Position numbers and translations under genes: made by a program. 64,000 nt of DNA, taken from contig NW_008805065.1 of NCBI RefSeq assembly GCF_000004825.1, positions 2,224,010 to 2,288,009 of the forward strand, written 5' to 3'. Below the pieces are notes generated by a model, which saw only the letters and a list, made by a program, of their open reading frames with translations, was not told where the DNA came from and ran no database searches. This DNA is from Heterostelium album PN500 (taxonomy: Eukaryota > Evosea > Eumycetozoa > Acytosteliales > Acytosteliaceae). Positions 12,215 through 23,494 of the stretch are shown piece by piece (the stretch's first letter is position 1; every line of letters starts with the position of its first letter).

Positions 12215-13859
12215 TCTATCTATAATTTGTACAATATTAATATTAAAAATGTTTTAGGAAAAAAAAATGTTTATAAAAAAGTAAAAATACAAATATGTTA
12301 TGTTATCTATGTCCTTTTAAAAACAACAAAAAACATAATAATAATAATAATAATAATGATAATAATGATAATTCAATGAGATCAGACAATAATTAAAATT
12401 ATAAGTTTTTGGATTGACAAAAAACCATGCAAACTTTTAAAAAAACATAAATTATTAATTTTTTCAAATTTTTTGTTGAAAAGAATCTTTCAAAAAAAAA
12501 AAAAAAAAAACAAAAAAAAATATTAATTTTGAAAGAGTCGTGTCTTTTCACAATAATCAATAATTATAAATATTTAAATAAATTTATATATCTATTGTTT
12601 AAAAACTTCACAATTCTTTATCCACAATCCACACATTTTTAAAAAGCTTTTGTTATTGTTCTTATTCTTCTTTTTTATCATTGATTAAATTTGCAACATA
12701 TAAAGATATTTTTATTATCATTATCATCATCATCATTATCATCATCCATCATAACAAACTTATCAATCATATAAGAAGTGTATAAAGTAAAGTTTTGTTA
12801 AACTTTGATTAGATAATCAAGCAATCAACAAGTTGATTTAGTTTAGTTTTGTTTTTGTTTGGTTAAGTGTTGTTGATTTTTTTTTTTTCATTAGTTTTAA
12901 CAAAAAAACAAAAAAAATAGTTAGTTAACATAGAAGAGTCAACCTTTAGACTTACTCCTACCTTACTGCTTCCAGCTACGGTTTTCGATTTCCGTACCAC
13001 CACCGTCACCTCTTTCTTTTCCCCTTCTCTCCCTTCCCTTCCATTCCTTCCCCTCCTACCTGACTTGTACTGCTTCAAATATCCTACCTAACCTACTTAC
13101 TTACTTACTTACTTACCTACCTACCTACCTGTCTATTCAAAAATATAATAATATAAATATGTCGTATGTATTTCATTAATAAAAACAGCAACAGCAACAA
13201 CAACAACAACAATAACAGTTTTATAACTGTTTATTCTGAATAACAAAACAATAAGAAGATCAAAATTATTATCAATCAGCAATGCATCAACAATAATAAT
13301 AATTATAATAATGATAACATATTGTCGCAAGGTCTATGTTATTGTTCATTCTCAATTTCAATTCGATTCTTGTTGTTGTGTGGTTGTTGATTGGTGATTG
13401 AAGATCATCTATTTGTTTTATACATATCATATATATATATATCATATATCTTTTAAACACAAATAGTCAGTCCTTTTCATCTAATAGTTACCTTTTCTCT
13501 TTTCTCTCTTTTCTTCTACCCAATTAAAAAAAAAAATATCATAACAAAAAAAAAAAAAAACAAAACTTAACCTTTATTTTTTTTTTTCTATTTCCCTCTC
13601 TCTCTCTTCAACTTAACTTTAACTTACCCTAACCTTTACTTTTCTAATTCAACTTTACTTTCACAATAACTAATTATTTATTGACAACTACTGAACTATG
13701 ACAATGATTATTATTATTATGAATGAAACATATAAAACACATTATATATTACATTATATGAATTTGATGAATTACAATAATAATTAATAATAATCAATAA
13801 TGGTACTACTATAAAGTCTCTCAACAACAACAACTACAACAACAACGACTACGAATGAT
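12215..13859. other. Divergent intergenic region with pyrimidine-rich tracts
   Basis: This 1.6-kb stretch lies between the EI24-like gene (minus) and the PTB gene (plus). Notable contents are (AAT)n at 12340-12370, a homopurine/homopyrimidine-like CU-rich stretch at about 13000-13080, a tetranucleotide repeat at 13083-13131, (CAA)n at 13190-13215, and further CU-rich tracts at 13490-13525 and 13580-13660, the last within 200-280 bp of the PTB start codon. A 71-codon minus frame at 12863-13078 is only the complement of the CU tract. Confidence 0.55.
13083..13131. repeat. Tetranucleotide repeat (TTAC)n(CTAC)n
   Basis: About twelve tandem units of TTAC then CTAC on the plus strand, at the end of a CU-rich stretch upstream of the PTB gene. 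It is a simple microsatellite. Confidence 0.85.
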
Positions 13860-16241
13860 ATGATGTCGAATAAACGTAGTCTTGAGTATCAGTCGTCGGA
13901 GGACTACGAACAATCGAAATCAAAGAAGCAGAAAAACTACACACCAACACCATCAAAAGTGGTACATCTCCGAAATCTTCCGATCGACTGTACGGAGCAT
14001 GAGATCATGGCACTGGCCAGTCCGTTTGGTCAGGTCGAACACATTCTAATACTCAAAGGAAAGAGTCAGGGTTTCATCCAGATGGCCGACCTCACTTCGG
14101 CCACCGCCTTTATTCAATTCTACACGACCATCCAAGGTTCTATCCGATCAAAGAATTTCTTTGTACAATACTCCAACCGTGAGGAGATCACCTCATACTC
14201 TTCAGTTGTATGTTAATCTACCAATCAAATCAAATCAATCATCATACAAATTGAAATATTATTGAAAACAAAAAAAAAAATAATTGAACAATTGACTCAT
14301 ATCAAATCAATCTCATCATACTCATAATTATCCACCATCCATATATTCATCATCATCACATACAGGAAACACCAAACAATATATTATTAGTTACGATTTC
14401 CAATATAATATATCCAGTGACAATCGATGTCCTCTATCAACTGTTCTCGAAATACGGAAGTGTTTTAAAGATTCTCATTTTCTCAAAGTCTGGCAACTTC
14501 CAGAGTTTAATCCAATTACATACTACCGATTCTGCTATCAATGCAAAAAGAGTAAGTTAACCTTTCCTTCTTATATATTTTAGTAACTTGATGATTCACA
14601 TAATTTGACTAACATTTTATTAATACTTCTAATTAAAAAGGAGTTGGATGGTCAAAATATTTATAATGGATGTTGTACATTAAAGATTCAATATTCTTCA
14701 CTTAATAATTTAAGAATTAAATATAATAACGATAAGAGTAGAGACTTTACCAATCCGACATTGTTACCAGGTACCACTTCACTACTTTCCAATCCGATTG
14801 GATTTGGTATATCGCCAGCACCAACAGCAGTCATTCAACATCAACATCAACACCAGCATCAACAAGCATTGGCCATTCCACAGATGGTTCCACATGTGGG
14901 TGCATTCATTCCACAGGTCACAGGTAACACTGTACTGATTGTAGGTGGATTGCCAACCAAGGATGTAACTCCAGACGACCTCTTCACTCTCTTTGGCGTC
15001 TATGGTGATCCATTACGTGTGAAGATTATGTTTAACAAAAAGGATACTGCATTAATTCAAATGAATTTGCCACAACAAGCGTAAGTATATATAAATGGTA
15101 TTTTAATTATTATAACTATTAAAAAGGTTATAATAATATTAATTATTAGATTGGTGTGATAGATAGTTGGTTGTTGGTTGAATAATTTTATTATCATATA
15201 ATTAATTATCATTTTATTTTAAATTAATTTAATAACAATAGAGATTTAGCTATACAATATTTAAATAATGTACCATTTAGGGGACATACAATAAGAGTAA
15301 ACCCATCTAAACATAATTCCATTTCTTTACCAAAATCTGGAGACACTCATGTATGTCGATGTTACCCATCAATCAATATTATCGTAATAACCACTGCGCT
15401 GTGGGTGGTGTTGCGACACCACTGCACTTGCCTGTGATTCTTTCGTGAATCTACAACAACTACTAACGAAACAATCAAATTCATTTTCAAAACACATATT
15501 AGGGTGAACTCACAAAAGATTACACCGGATCCACAACCCATAGATTCAAATTGCCAGGTTCAAAGAATTATCAGAATATACATCCACCCTCTCCTACACT
15601 GCATCTTTCCAATCTACCACAGGATCCAAACATTGAGGAGCTTGTAAGAGAACTCTTCTCCAAATACGGCGAAATCAAATCATTCAACCTTTTCCAGTAA
15701 GTAGAGTTATAAACTTCCACCTTTCTTTTTTATTTTTTTGTTTTGTTCAGTTTTTTTATTTGCGGTTGGTGTGTGCCACCTTTCAAAGGAGCTGTAGATC
15801 TACCAATTGCATCTATTACTCTACACCTATCAATAACTTACAAATTAAGAGTGTTTTGACTTTCAAATAATCACAATAACTTTCTTGGTACTCACACCAA
15901 TTTACTCTATACCTTTAATTTTTTTATTGTGGTTGTTTGTTGTTTATTGTAAAATTGCTTTATTTGGTTTTAATCTCATTCTACTCTAGTTATATCAATT
16001 TTAACTATATCTCATTTAACATTATTTTATTAATTTTCACGATCATCATTGTAGGAAGGATGCTAAAATGGCACTGATCGAGATGAAAACACTGGAGGAA
16101 TCAATCAATAGTTTGGTAGCACTGCATGGCCATGCAATTGGTGAGTATATGATCAAAGTATCATTTGCAAAGACCACCACAATCAAACCCAATAAGCAAC
16201 AGTCCTCATCTACAACTACAACAACAACACAACAACCTTAA
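13860..16241 (+). CDS. Polypyrimidine-tract-binding protein (PTB), four RRMs
   Basis: A 487-residue RNA-binding splicing regulator. Exons: 13860-14207, 14366-14551, 14641-15080, 15242-15350, 15503-15696, 16055-16241. Seen: RRM1 (about 33-110, [21 protein letters not shown]), RRM2 (about 120-200, with [18 protein letters not shown] and [16 protein letters not shown], which are PTB signatures), a His/Gln linker, RRM3 (about 280-360, [28 protein letters not shown]) and RRM4 (about 390-480, [25 protein letters not shown]). As in other PTBs the RRMs have degenerate RNP aromatic residues. Two in-frame ATGs lie at 13860 and 13863; the first was used. The upstream region and the long last intron (15697-16054) are pyrimidine-rich, and the intron at 15351-15502 carries a strong small hairpin, so self-regulation through these sites is possible but not shown. 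Confidence 0.92.
15405..15422. repeat. Hairpin in PTB intron 4
   Basis: GTGGTGT (15405-15411), loop TGCG, ACACCAC (15416-15422); a G-T pair at 15404/15423 could extend it. It sits about 55 bases after the 5' splice site of the intron 15351-15502. A GC-rich stem in an AT-rich intron suggests an RNA structure. Confidence 0.5.
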
Positions 16242-16390
16242 TCAAGTAATGATCAATTCATATCATGACGGCTGTCCTTACAATAATAATAAATAATTAT
16301 AATTAATAATCAATCAAATCAATCATTGATCAACCCATAATATTGCCCCTTTGTGTCAGAAGTGGGTGGTTCCAAACAACAAAATTCTAA

Positions 16391-16421
<31 letters not shown>

Positions 16422-16580
16422 ACTGCTTTCCACAATGAATTTCTCCAATCACAAAGCAATTTCATCCAATTGTGTCATTAAGATATGATGCATATTATTT
16501 TTTTGATCTTTACCTCAAAGATTTCAAAGTGAACCATGACCATCATTTGTGTAACATCAGTTACGTGAATGATTTACCAA

Positions 16581-16601
16581 TTTTGATTTATTAAATCAAA
16601 A
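16581..16601. repeat. 21-bp palindrome
   Basis: TTTTGATTTA, one central T, TAAATCAAAA: perfect 10-bp arms in AT-rich DNA 340 bp after the PTB stop codon. It may be a 3' processing or binding element, or chance in AT-rich sequence. Confidence 0.5.
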
Positions 16602-19208
16602 GCATTTGATGTTAAATCTGATCTACCAAATTAATCAGACTAACTAAACTCTTTTCTTCATTTACCTTTGGTTTCATATCATCTAATCACCAAAAGCACA
16701 AAAACATATTGAAAACAACTCATTCCCACAGCTTGGTGTTTGTTTATGATAAAGATTAAAGTTTTTGTAAAAATAAACAAATTCTGTTTTTGGTAAAAAA
16801 AAATTTTAAGTGAAAAAGTGTTGATCAAGTGTTTTTTGAACAACTAGATTCAATCTAAATCTTTGTTATTAGGATATGAGTTAGTGATTTAATATTTGAA
16901 TGGTTTACCTTTAAATAATAACTATTGATAAAAAGGAAATTAATTAATTAAGTTCAATCACAGAAAAGATTTTTTTAAAATTGTTTTTTTTAAACACTAA
17001 ATTGAATATGTGGTTAAACTTTAAACTCCATTGAGGGAAGTTCGAATATTTTTTTATAGTATTGTGCAATGTGTCACAGTTAATTCAATGTGACAATATG
17101 AAATTCCAATATAAAAATCGATTTGGTGAAGAAAATTAAATTAATAAAAATTTTATTAAATGGAAATAACAATGTCTAACAATAGTTGAGGTGTTAATCA
17201 AAGAATCAAATAAAAATTAAAAATAATAAATTCAAGAAATGAAATAAATATGTTATTGTTAAAAGTGTGAAGTGTTATTAATTTTTGATTGGATAGTTGT
17301 AGTGTGTTTTGATGTTACATTATGATGATGATGATAATTTTAAAAAAAATAATGATAAATAGTGGTTCTTGTTTTTCTCGTCAGAGACAGTATTGGAAGA
17401 TAGATAGGTGAATAAAATAAATTAATTATAGTTGATTTTTACTATTTCTAGTGAAATCAATGAGATAATATTGAATATTGCGATCATTCATCGCTTATGG
17501 TTCACGAAATTTGGTAAAGGGGGTTGATGATGAAAATATTAGAAATGAAATACATATTGGAATTTATCACATTGGGAATTATTGGGTTGAATCAATAGTA
17601 TTCCATAAGCGGTTGTTCATATTGATAAATCAGTCAAGTGTTACAAATAAATAGATCATCAGATAAATTATTGGATGTTGAGTATCTTAATAGAATACAT
17701 CAATATCACCCTTCACACACTCTAAATTTAATATATAAATATAGAATAAAAAATATAAATGGTATAGAGCTTTTGAAAATCGAAAGTAGTTTCATTTTTG
17801 GTGGTGGTTTGATAATATTTTTGACACAATCTTATCTGTTGAATTACATTGATAAAATTCATTCTATGATGATATTGATGATGAAATTGTTAAACTTAAC
17901 TTACTTTCAATCTAATAAAATATAGCAGATATAAATATTATATAATATTAAATAGGAAGGTAAAACTGATGGTGGTAAAAAAATAATGTGGTGTGTGTTA
18001 AATTAAGTATATTTGACACATAATGAAAAAAAGGGTAGATAATTTCATATGATAAATTTAATTAAAACATTGTTGTTGTTAGTGAGTGGAGAGTGTGTTT
18101 TCGGTTTTGTGATGTCATTGTGTGTTTAATTTAATTCTTATTTTATGATGATAATGATGTAGCACTGTGCTTTTATTCATATTATTAACTTCCACAGTTT
18201 GTCAATCATTTGTAAACACAGTATTTAAAAATATTTACATAATCTAATCACATTAAAAAAATTCGTATTACCTATTTGTGAATTCCAATATAATAGTGTT
18301 TCATATATGAAAGTATCAGTATTTTCATCATTATATTATATACCAATATATATAATTCAAAACAAAAATACTGTGGATTCAATAGTTTAAACCACCATAA
18401 AAATTAATATGATTATTGTTGTCGTTTTTATGGAATTCACAACACCAATGATGATGGTTAAATAAGTTCGTTTTAAACATAGGTTGTTCTATAGGATAAT
18501 TCCATTAACATCACAACACTATTAACCATTATTGACAATAACAGAAGTATCAAACTATAACAATATTCATGTTAGTTATTACTTCTTTCACCCAACATTT
18601 AGATTTTATTCATACTAAATTGAATGAAACTTTTGATAAAGATAAAGTTTTAAATACTACCACACAAATGAATTGATGTCATCTCCATACTTTGCAATTT
18701 AACTCATCCACACTATCCTGTGATTGTTATGAGGTGGATTGAGTGAAAAGTGGATTGGGGAGTTGAAATGTTTAATTACTATTATTCCAATTTTAATATT
18801 AAATTTTAATTCTTTAAAAGAACCATTTGTATCAATCTATGTCAAATAGGTTGTTGTATTTTGTGGTAGTGTTGGAGCTTGTATAATTTTTGTGATTGTT
18901 TAATAGTCAGATATGTAGTTGTTAATATGCTATAGCAGTGGTACATTAGTCTATTTGTTTTGATTGAATTTTTAACCTCATCTCTCACAAAACACAAACA
19001 TCACCATTTATACTATTTCCATTTATGATAGTATGTAAAAACACAAAATTTCATTCTTATTGATTGTTTAATGAGAACAAATTGTCATTTACCCACTCCA
19101 TCACTACCAAAAACAACAGCAAAAGTTTAGTACAAATTTTCTACTTAAATTTGAATATAATAATATCAGTCTTCTATTAACAACAAACAGCAACATCTTT
19201 AGAATTAT

Positions 19209-19260
19209 TTCCGGTTTTGAGCGTAACTGGTCACAGCGTTGACACTATCATCAACCGGAA
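19209..19260. repeat. Inverted repeat TTCCGGTT / AACCGGAA
   Basis: Eight-base arms at 19209-19216 and 19253-19260. A further GA/TC pairing (19219-19220 with 19251-19252) is possible after a two-base bulge. The interior is unusually GC-rich for this region (GCGTAACTGGTCACAGCG). Confidence 0.5.
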
Positions 19261-19435
19261 TCTCGCTTTCTCAACCTCCAATAAAATACTCTCTCAAAAG
19301 ATAGCAATTGATTTTATATGATTTACTATAGTGGTTGCAAAAAACAACCATAGAATTGTTAGTTGTTGATCAATTTTAACAATAACAAAGCAATAAAAAA
19401 CAAATCATCACTAAACAACAACAACAACAACAACA

Positions 19436-19449
19436 GCTGCTGTAGCAGC
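19436..19449. repeat. Inverted repeat GCTGCT GT AGCAGC
   Basis: A 14-base near-palindrome with 6-bp arms, directly after a (CAA)n run. It is part of the local cluster of inverted repeats. Confidence 0.5.
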
Positions 19450-19516
19450 AACAGAATCCATTTAACCTGGATCATACAACAACAACAACAATACTTCCCA
19501 CAAAGTTATAATCAGG

Positions 19517-19595
19517 AGTAATACTGATTTAAATAACAATAGAATCAGTAGTACTACAACAATCCTGAAACCAACCACAATTTTAACTGTTGGTT
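19517..19595. ncRNA. Candidate structured RNA: two adjacent hairpins
   Basis: Hairpin one (19517-19555): AGTA-A-TACTGATT pairs with AATCAGTA-G-TACT, 12 base pairs with one A/G mismatch and a 13-nt loop. Hairpin two (19569-19595): AACCAAC pairs with GTTGGTT around a 13-nt loop. A TTCCCACAA at 19495-19503 resembles, with one mismatch, the upstream element used by Dictyostelium small-RNA genes as I recall it (AYCCCAHAA). No family was recognised and no transcript is known; either strand could be the sense one. Chance inverted repeats are expected in 7 kb, so this is a weak candidate. Confidence 0.2.
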
Positions 19596-21949
19596 AAAAG
19601 CAAGATACTAAATTAATATTATAATATTGTATTTTTAATCATTCCATAAATAATGTGTGTGATTACATTTAACCACTGTTCGATCATTTATATCTGTCAA
19701 GAATGATAAACTTCTGTTTTGCCCAACTTTGCTATTACTTACCAAAATTGTATGTATCTCTAACTCAAATTTATCACACCCACACCACTTCTTTCTTACA
19801 ATATATCTAATTTTCTCTTTTACTGAACCAAAATTAAAGGAAATAAATATAAATTTATACACGATCAATAAAATATAGATTTAATTCCATTTACCATCAC
19901 TAGAGAGGATATTTATTTTTTAAATCTTCAAAAATCCTCTCTTTCATCCATTTTAATAAATTTGTATTTTATTTAAAAAAAAAATATTAATTTAAAAAAA
20001 AATTGTTTGGTTTTATACACGTAATATAAAAAGTACTCAACAGGTTCACTTTTATTATCTCTATCTATTTTGGACACTTTGTTATAATCATTCCAATATT
20101 TATTTTCTATCTATTTCATTATTTATTTAATTTATTCTAAATAATCATTCAATCTCCTTCAAATTCAATTAATAATTAATTATTTTTTTTAATTGGTAAA
20201 ACTCAATTTCCAATTTAAATAATTTTTTGTTGATCACATTTCAACCTATAGCCATAGGAATTTCCAAACTCTGGATTTCAAAATAAATTTTCTCTTTGAT
20301 TATTGTAATTAAGAAAAAAAATAATTTAATTAAAAAAAAAACAAAAAGGTAAATATTATTTCCAGTAAAAATATAAAAATAAAATTCCAATAATAGATCT
20401 TGTCAAATTTGATTTTGAAATATATTTGTTGTTGGTTTTAACAATGATTTGTTTATTTACTTCAAGTAAATCAACTCCTTTTGTTTATTATTTCTTGTTA
20501 ACATATTCAATTTTAACCTTTCTCATGAATTTCTTGTTAAAAAAATAATTTGACAATGATGTTGAAAACATCAATCTATCTACATTCTATAACATCATTG
20601 CTATTTTATATACAGACAATCTATTTCACACTGACCAAGAAAGGAAATAAAAAAAAAGTGAAGTTGTTTTTAACTTCACACTTTTATCATTCCTAAATTT
20701 CACTTCCAATTCACTTATTCAAACCTTCTATTTGGTTGTTTTAAAAACAAAACTTCAAACACCAATCATATTTGATTTCATAAATTATTGTATAATTATT
20801 GTATTTGTAAAACCTAGAGAGATAATCTGCCGACCCGATTAAGTTTACATCTGTATCAAATTTAACCTCACCATTAGAAATCATAACAAACTGGTAAAAC
20901 AACCCAGTTCACTACACTAGATCTAACATCTACATTGAAAGAATATCATCCACTCTTCACCATGGAAATGTAAAAATGGAATTATAATATTTATGTTTAC
21001 TGAAAAGTGACTGTAGCGATGACATTGAGGTAGAAACTGTCAGTTCTTCCATCAATGAAACCACACACATATATGATATATCTATCTTAATTAATTAATG
21101 TGTTTCAATTAAAATTATAATATATATCACAAATGTTCACACACTTAACATCAAAAACAGCACCCCTAAATCAATATATTCACTACTGCTGCTACTACTG
21201 TTGCTAGCAGTACTCTTACCATCAGTCATATTCACCAACGAATTTTGATTAGAATGTACTCTAAAACCAACAACAACAACACCAACACCACCACAACACC
21301 AAATTTGAAATTGAAACAATATAACCAAATCAAACAAAAAGGTTGAAAAAGCACAAAACATAGTCTCTACATTAGCAGTCAATCAAGATGGTTATTGCTC
21401 AAATTTTAGTTTACAAATACATAGTTTTAATGTGTTTTTGGTTTTTTTTTTTGATTTTAAAATTCTTTTTAAAATTCCAAAAAATTAATCTGTGGAAGTT
21501 AAGATGTGTGTTTCAATCATGATATAATTGTTTTAATTTTTTTTATTTTTATGTTTTTTTTTTTTGGTTTCATCTGTTTTTGGTTTAGCTTTAATGATTG
21601 ATTCATTAATTTTAAATTATCTTTTTACACTCATTAGATTTATAGTGGGTAAATGTGTTTTTGTGTGGTGTGGGTGTGTGTTGTGTGTGATGGGTGCAAA
21701 TAATGTAGTAGTAGGCATGTGGGATTATGTGATGATGAATTTGTGTGCATGTGTCTCAAACCCCCACCTAGCTACTACTACCAGCTCATAGATATATTGA
21801 TCAGTGCTAAAAAGATACAATGATCAAATAAAATGGAGATTTGATTGTTTTAGAGTCGCTCCGTCTTTTCATATTGGAATAATATATCTATCACCTGTTG
21901 TGTAGAAAACTTTATTACATTCTCCATGATACCACCCACAATCCACCAC

Positions 21950-21982
21950 TGCGCTGTACCTTCTTTTACACAACACAGCGCA
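21950..21982. repeat. GC-rich hairpin TGCGCTGT / ACAGCGCA
   Basis: Perfect 8-bp arms at 21950-21957 and 21975-21982 with a 17-nt loop. The left arm lies in the 12-mer CCACTGCGCTGT (21946-21957), which also occurs in the PTB intron at 15391-15402. Confidence 0.5.
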
Positions 21983-23494
21983 CACCTATTGTGCCACACT
22001 GAAATCACCTCGACAATCAGCTGCATTATATCTAACACCAACTACATTTATAATTAATATTAATAATAACTGCTTGCAACACCCAAGAGACAACAATAAT
22101 ATTGACATTAGCTCCACCCCCTTCGTTGGTGATATTGCTATCATCATCTTCACCCTTTGCTCTAAACCTCTTCACACATTTACCTTCATATATACCTGCT
22201 TACTATAAATCAATAATCCACATCTTTTAATTTATGAATATATCTTAATTTAAAAATTTATTTAAAGCCAGCAAGTTACCAAACAAATACTTTGATAACT
22301 TGACTTGTTGTTGTAATATTTGCAAATCAATCAACCAAAACAAAAATATATAAACAATTGTTTTATTTGTTACTTCCATTTTGATAAACATTTCTTTTTT
22401 ATAACTTTTATCCAATATCCTTGTTGCCGTGTTGGTCACCATACTAACATTAGGTACCCAAACAAAAAAAAACCATAAAATTTTTACCTCTATATATTAT
22501 TTAATTTATATAGCATTAACTATTCAATTGTTGTTGTAACACATATTCGCCATTAAAACCAACTTTGCATATTCACTCTATAAAGTGTAAATATATAATT
22601 TCTTAAACACCAACAAACTTTAAATTATTAATGATTTATCCAATCATTTCCAATTACCACCAATCACAAATCTAAAATTAATTCAATCAAAATGGTCATT
22701 CGATTAAACTAACTAACTTTATCTTTTTTTTTATTTTTTTATTTATTGATTTCTTTCTTTTTTTACTAATTTCTTAAAATACCAATACTGTACCATTGCT
22801 CCACTTTCGAATGAATTGTATATCTCTTCAATACTTAAAGAGTCATTGTCTGCATTTTCTACCTGCCCGATATTCAAATTATTGTCATTTTTATATAAAA
22901 GTGTTTAATCAGCTGGAACACCACCACCACACAGTCAGTCATCACCACCACCACCACTACCACCAACAAAGTAACACCAAAATATTATTGACACACTACC
23001 ACCCCAACCCTTCATTAAAAACATTCATACTCACACCTACCACCATCATCATTGCAAATCTCACTTTATGAACATCCAAGGTAATTTAATTGAATTTCCA
23101 AATTTGTAAATTTTAGTAAACTCGATACTAACTGTGCTGTTTAAACAACACTTTATTTCTTGTTTTTATAATACTACTATTCTTAAATTCCTTGACAACC
23201 TAATCTTTATAGTTTGAGATTATAACCAACCAATCAAAATTCTTCAACTAATATTTCACTTTTGTAATTAATTAATATTTGTTGTTCAGTATCCTACTTA
23301 ATTTATTGTTATATACTATTTATATAAATTTAGAGAGACAAACTTGTATAACTTTAATTGGTTAGCTACAAACTTGTATCACTAAAACTTAATTGTATAA
23401 TATACCGTACCACCACCATTACTATTATTTAACAATATAAAAACCTTGTATAATTTCAACTTCACAACACCACAAACCAACCAGTCACTTAAAA

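Larger units (their letters stand above)
16242..23494. other. 7.25-kb gene-poor region
   Basis: No convincing protein gene is seen over this length, which is far longer than the other gaps in the window. All open frames are below 100 codons and lack gene-like composition. Contents: a T tract of about 30 (16396-16424), a 21-bp palindrome (16581-16601), a broken open reading region (17478-17925) with a CGCTTATGG/CCATAAGCG inverted repeat (17492-17500 and 17603-17611), CCATAAAAA/TTTTTATGG (18395-18403 and 18425-18433), a hairpin cluster at 19209-19595, and another GC-rich hairpin at 21950-21982. From about 18.5 kb onward the plus strand appears richer in C than G, which may mean a transcribed leader, a non-coding transcript, or a long regulatory region for the C2H2 gene at 23495. 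Confidence 0.5.

Noticed and set aside
16332-16424. AACCCATAA followed by a short C/G-containing stem and a long T tract, like a small-RNA gene with a terminator
   Set aside because: The element has a mismatch, the stem is weak and bulged, and long T tracts are common 3' of genes here; it is most likely PTB 3' flanking DNA.
21137-22041. Minus-strand frames of 81 and 63 codons in the desert, tested as a small spliced gene
   Set aside because: Composition is low-complexity or biased by the strand's C-richness, with no shared phase, splice logic or recognisable domain.
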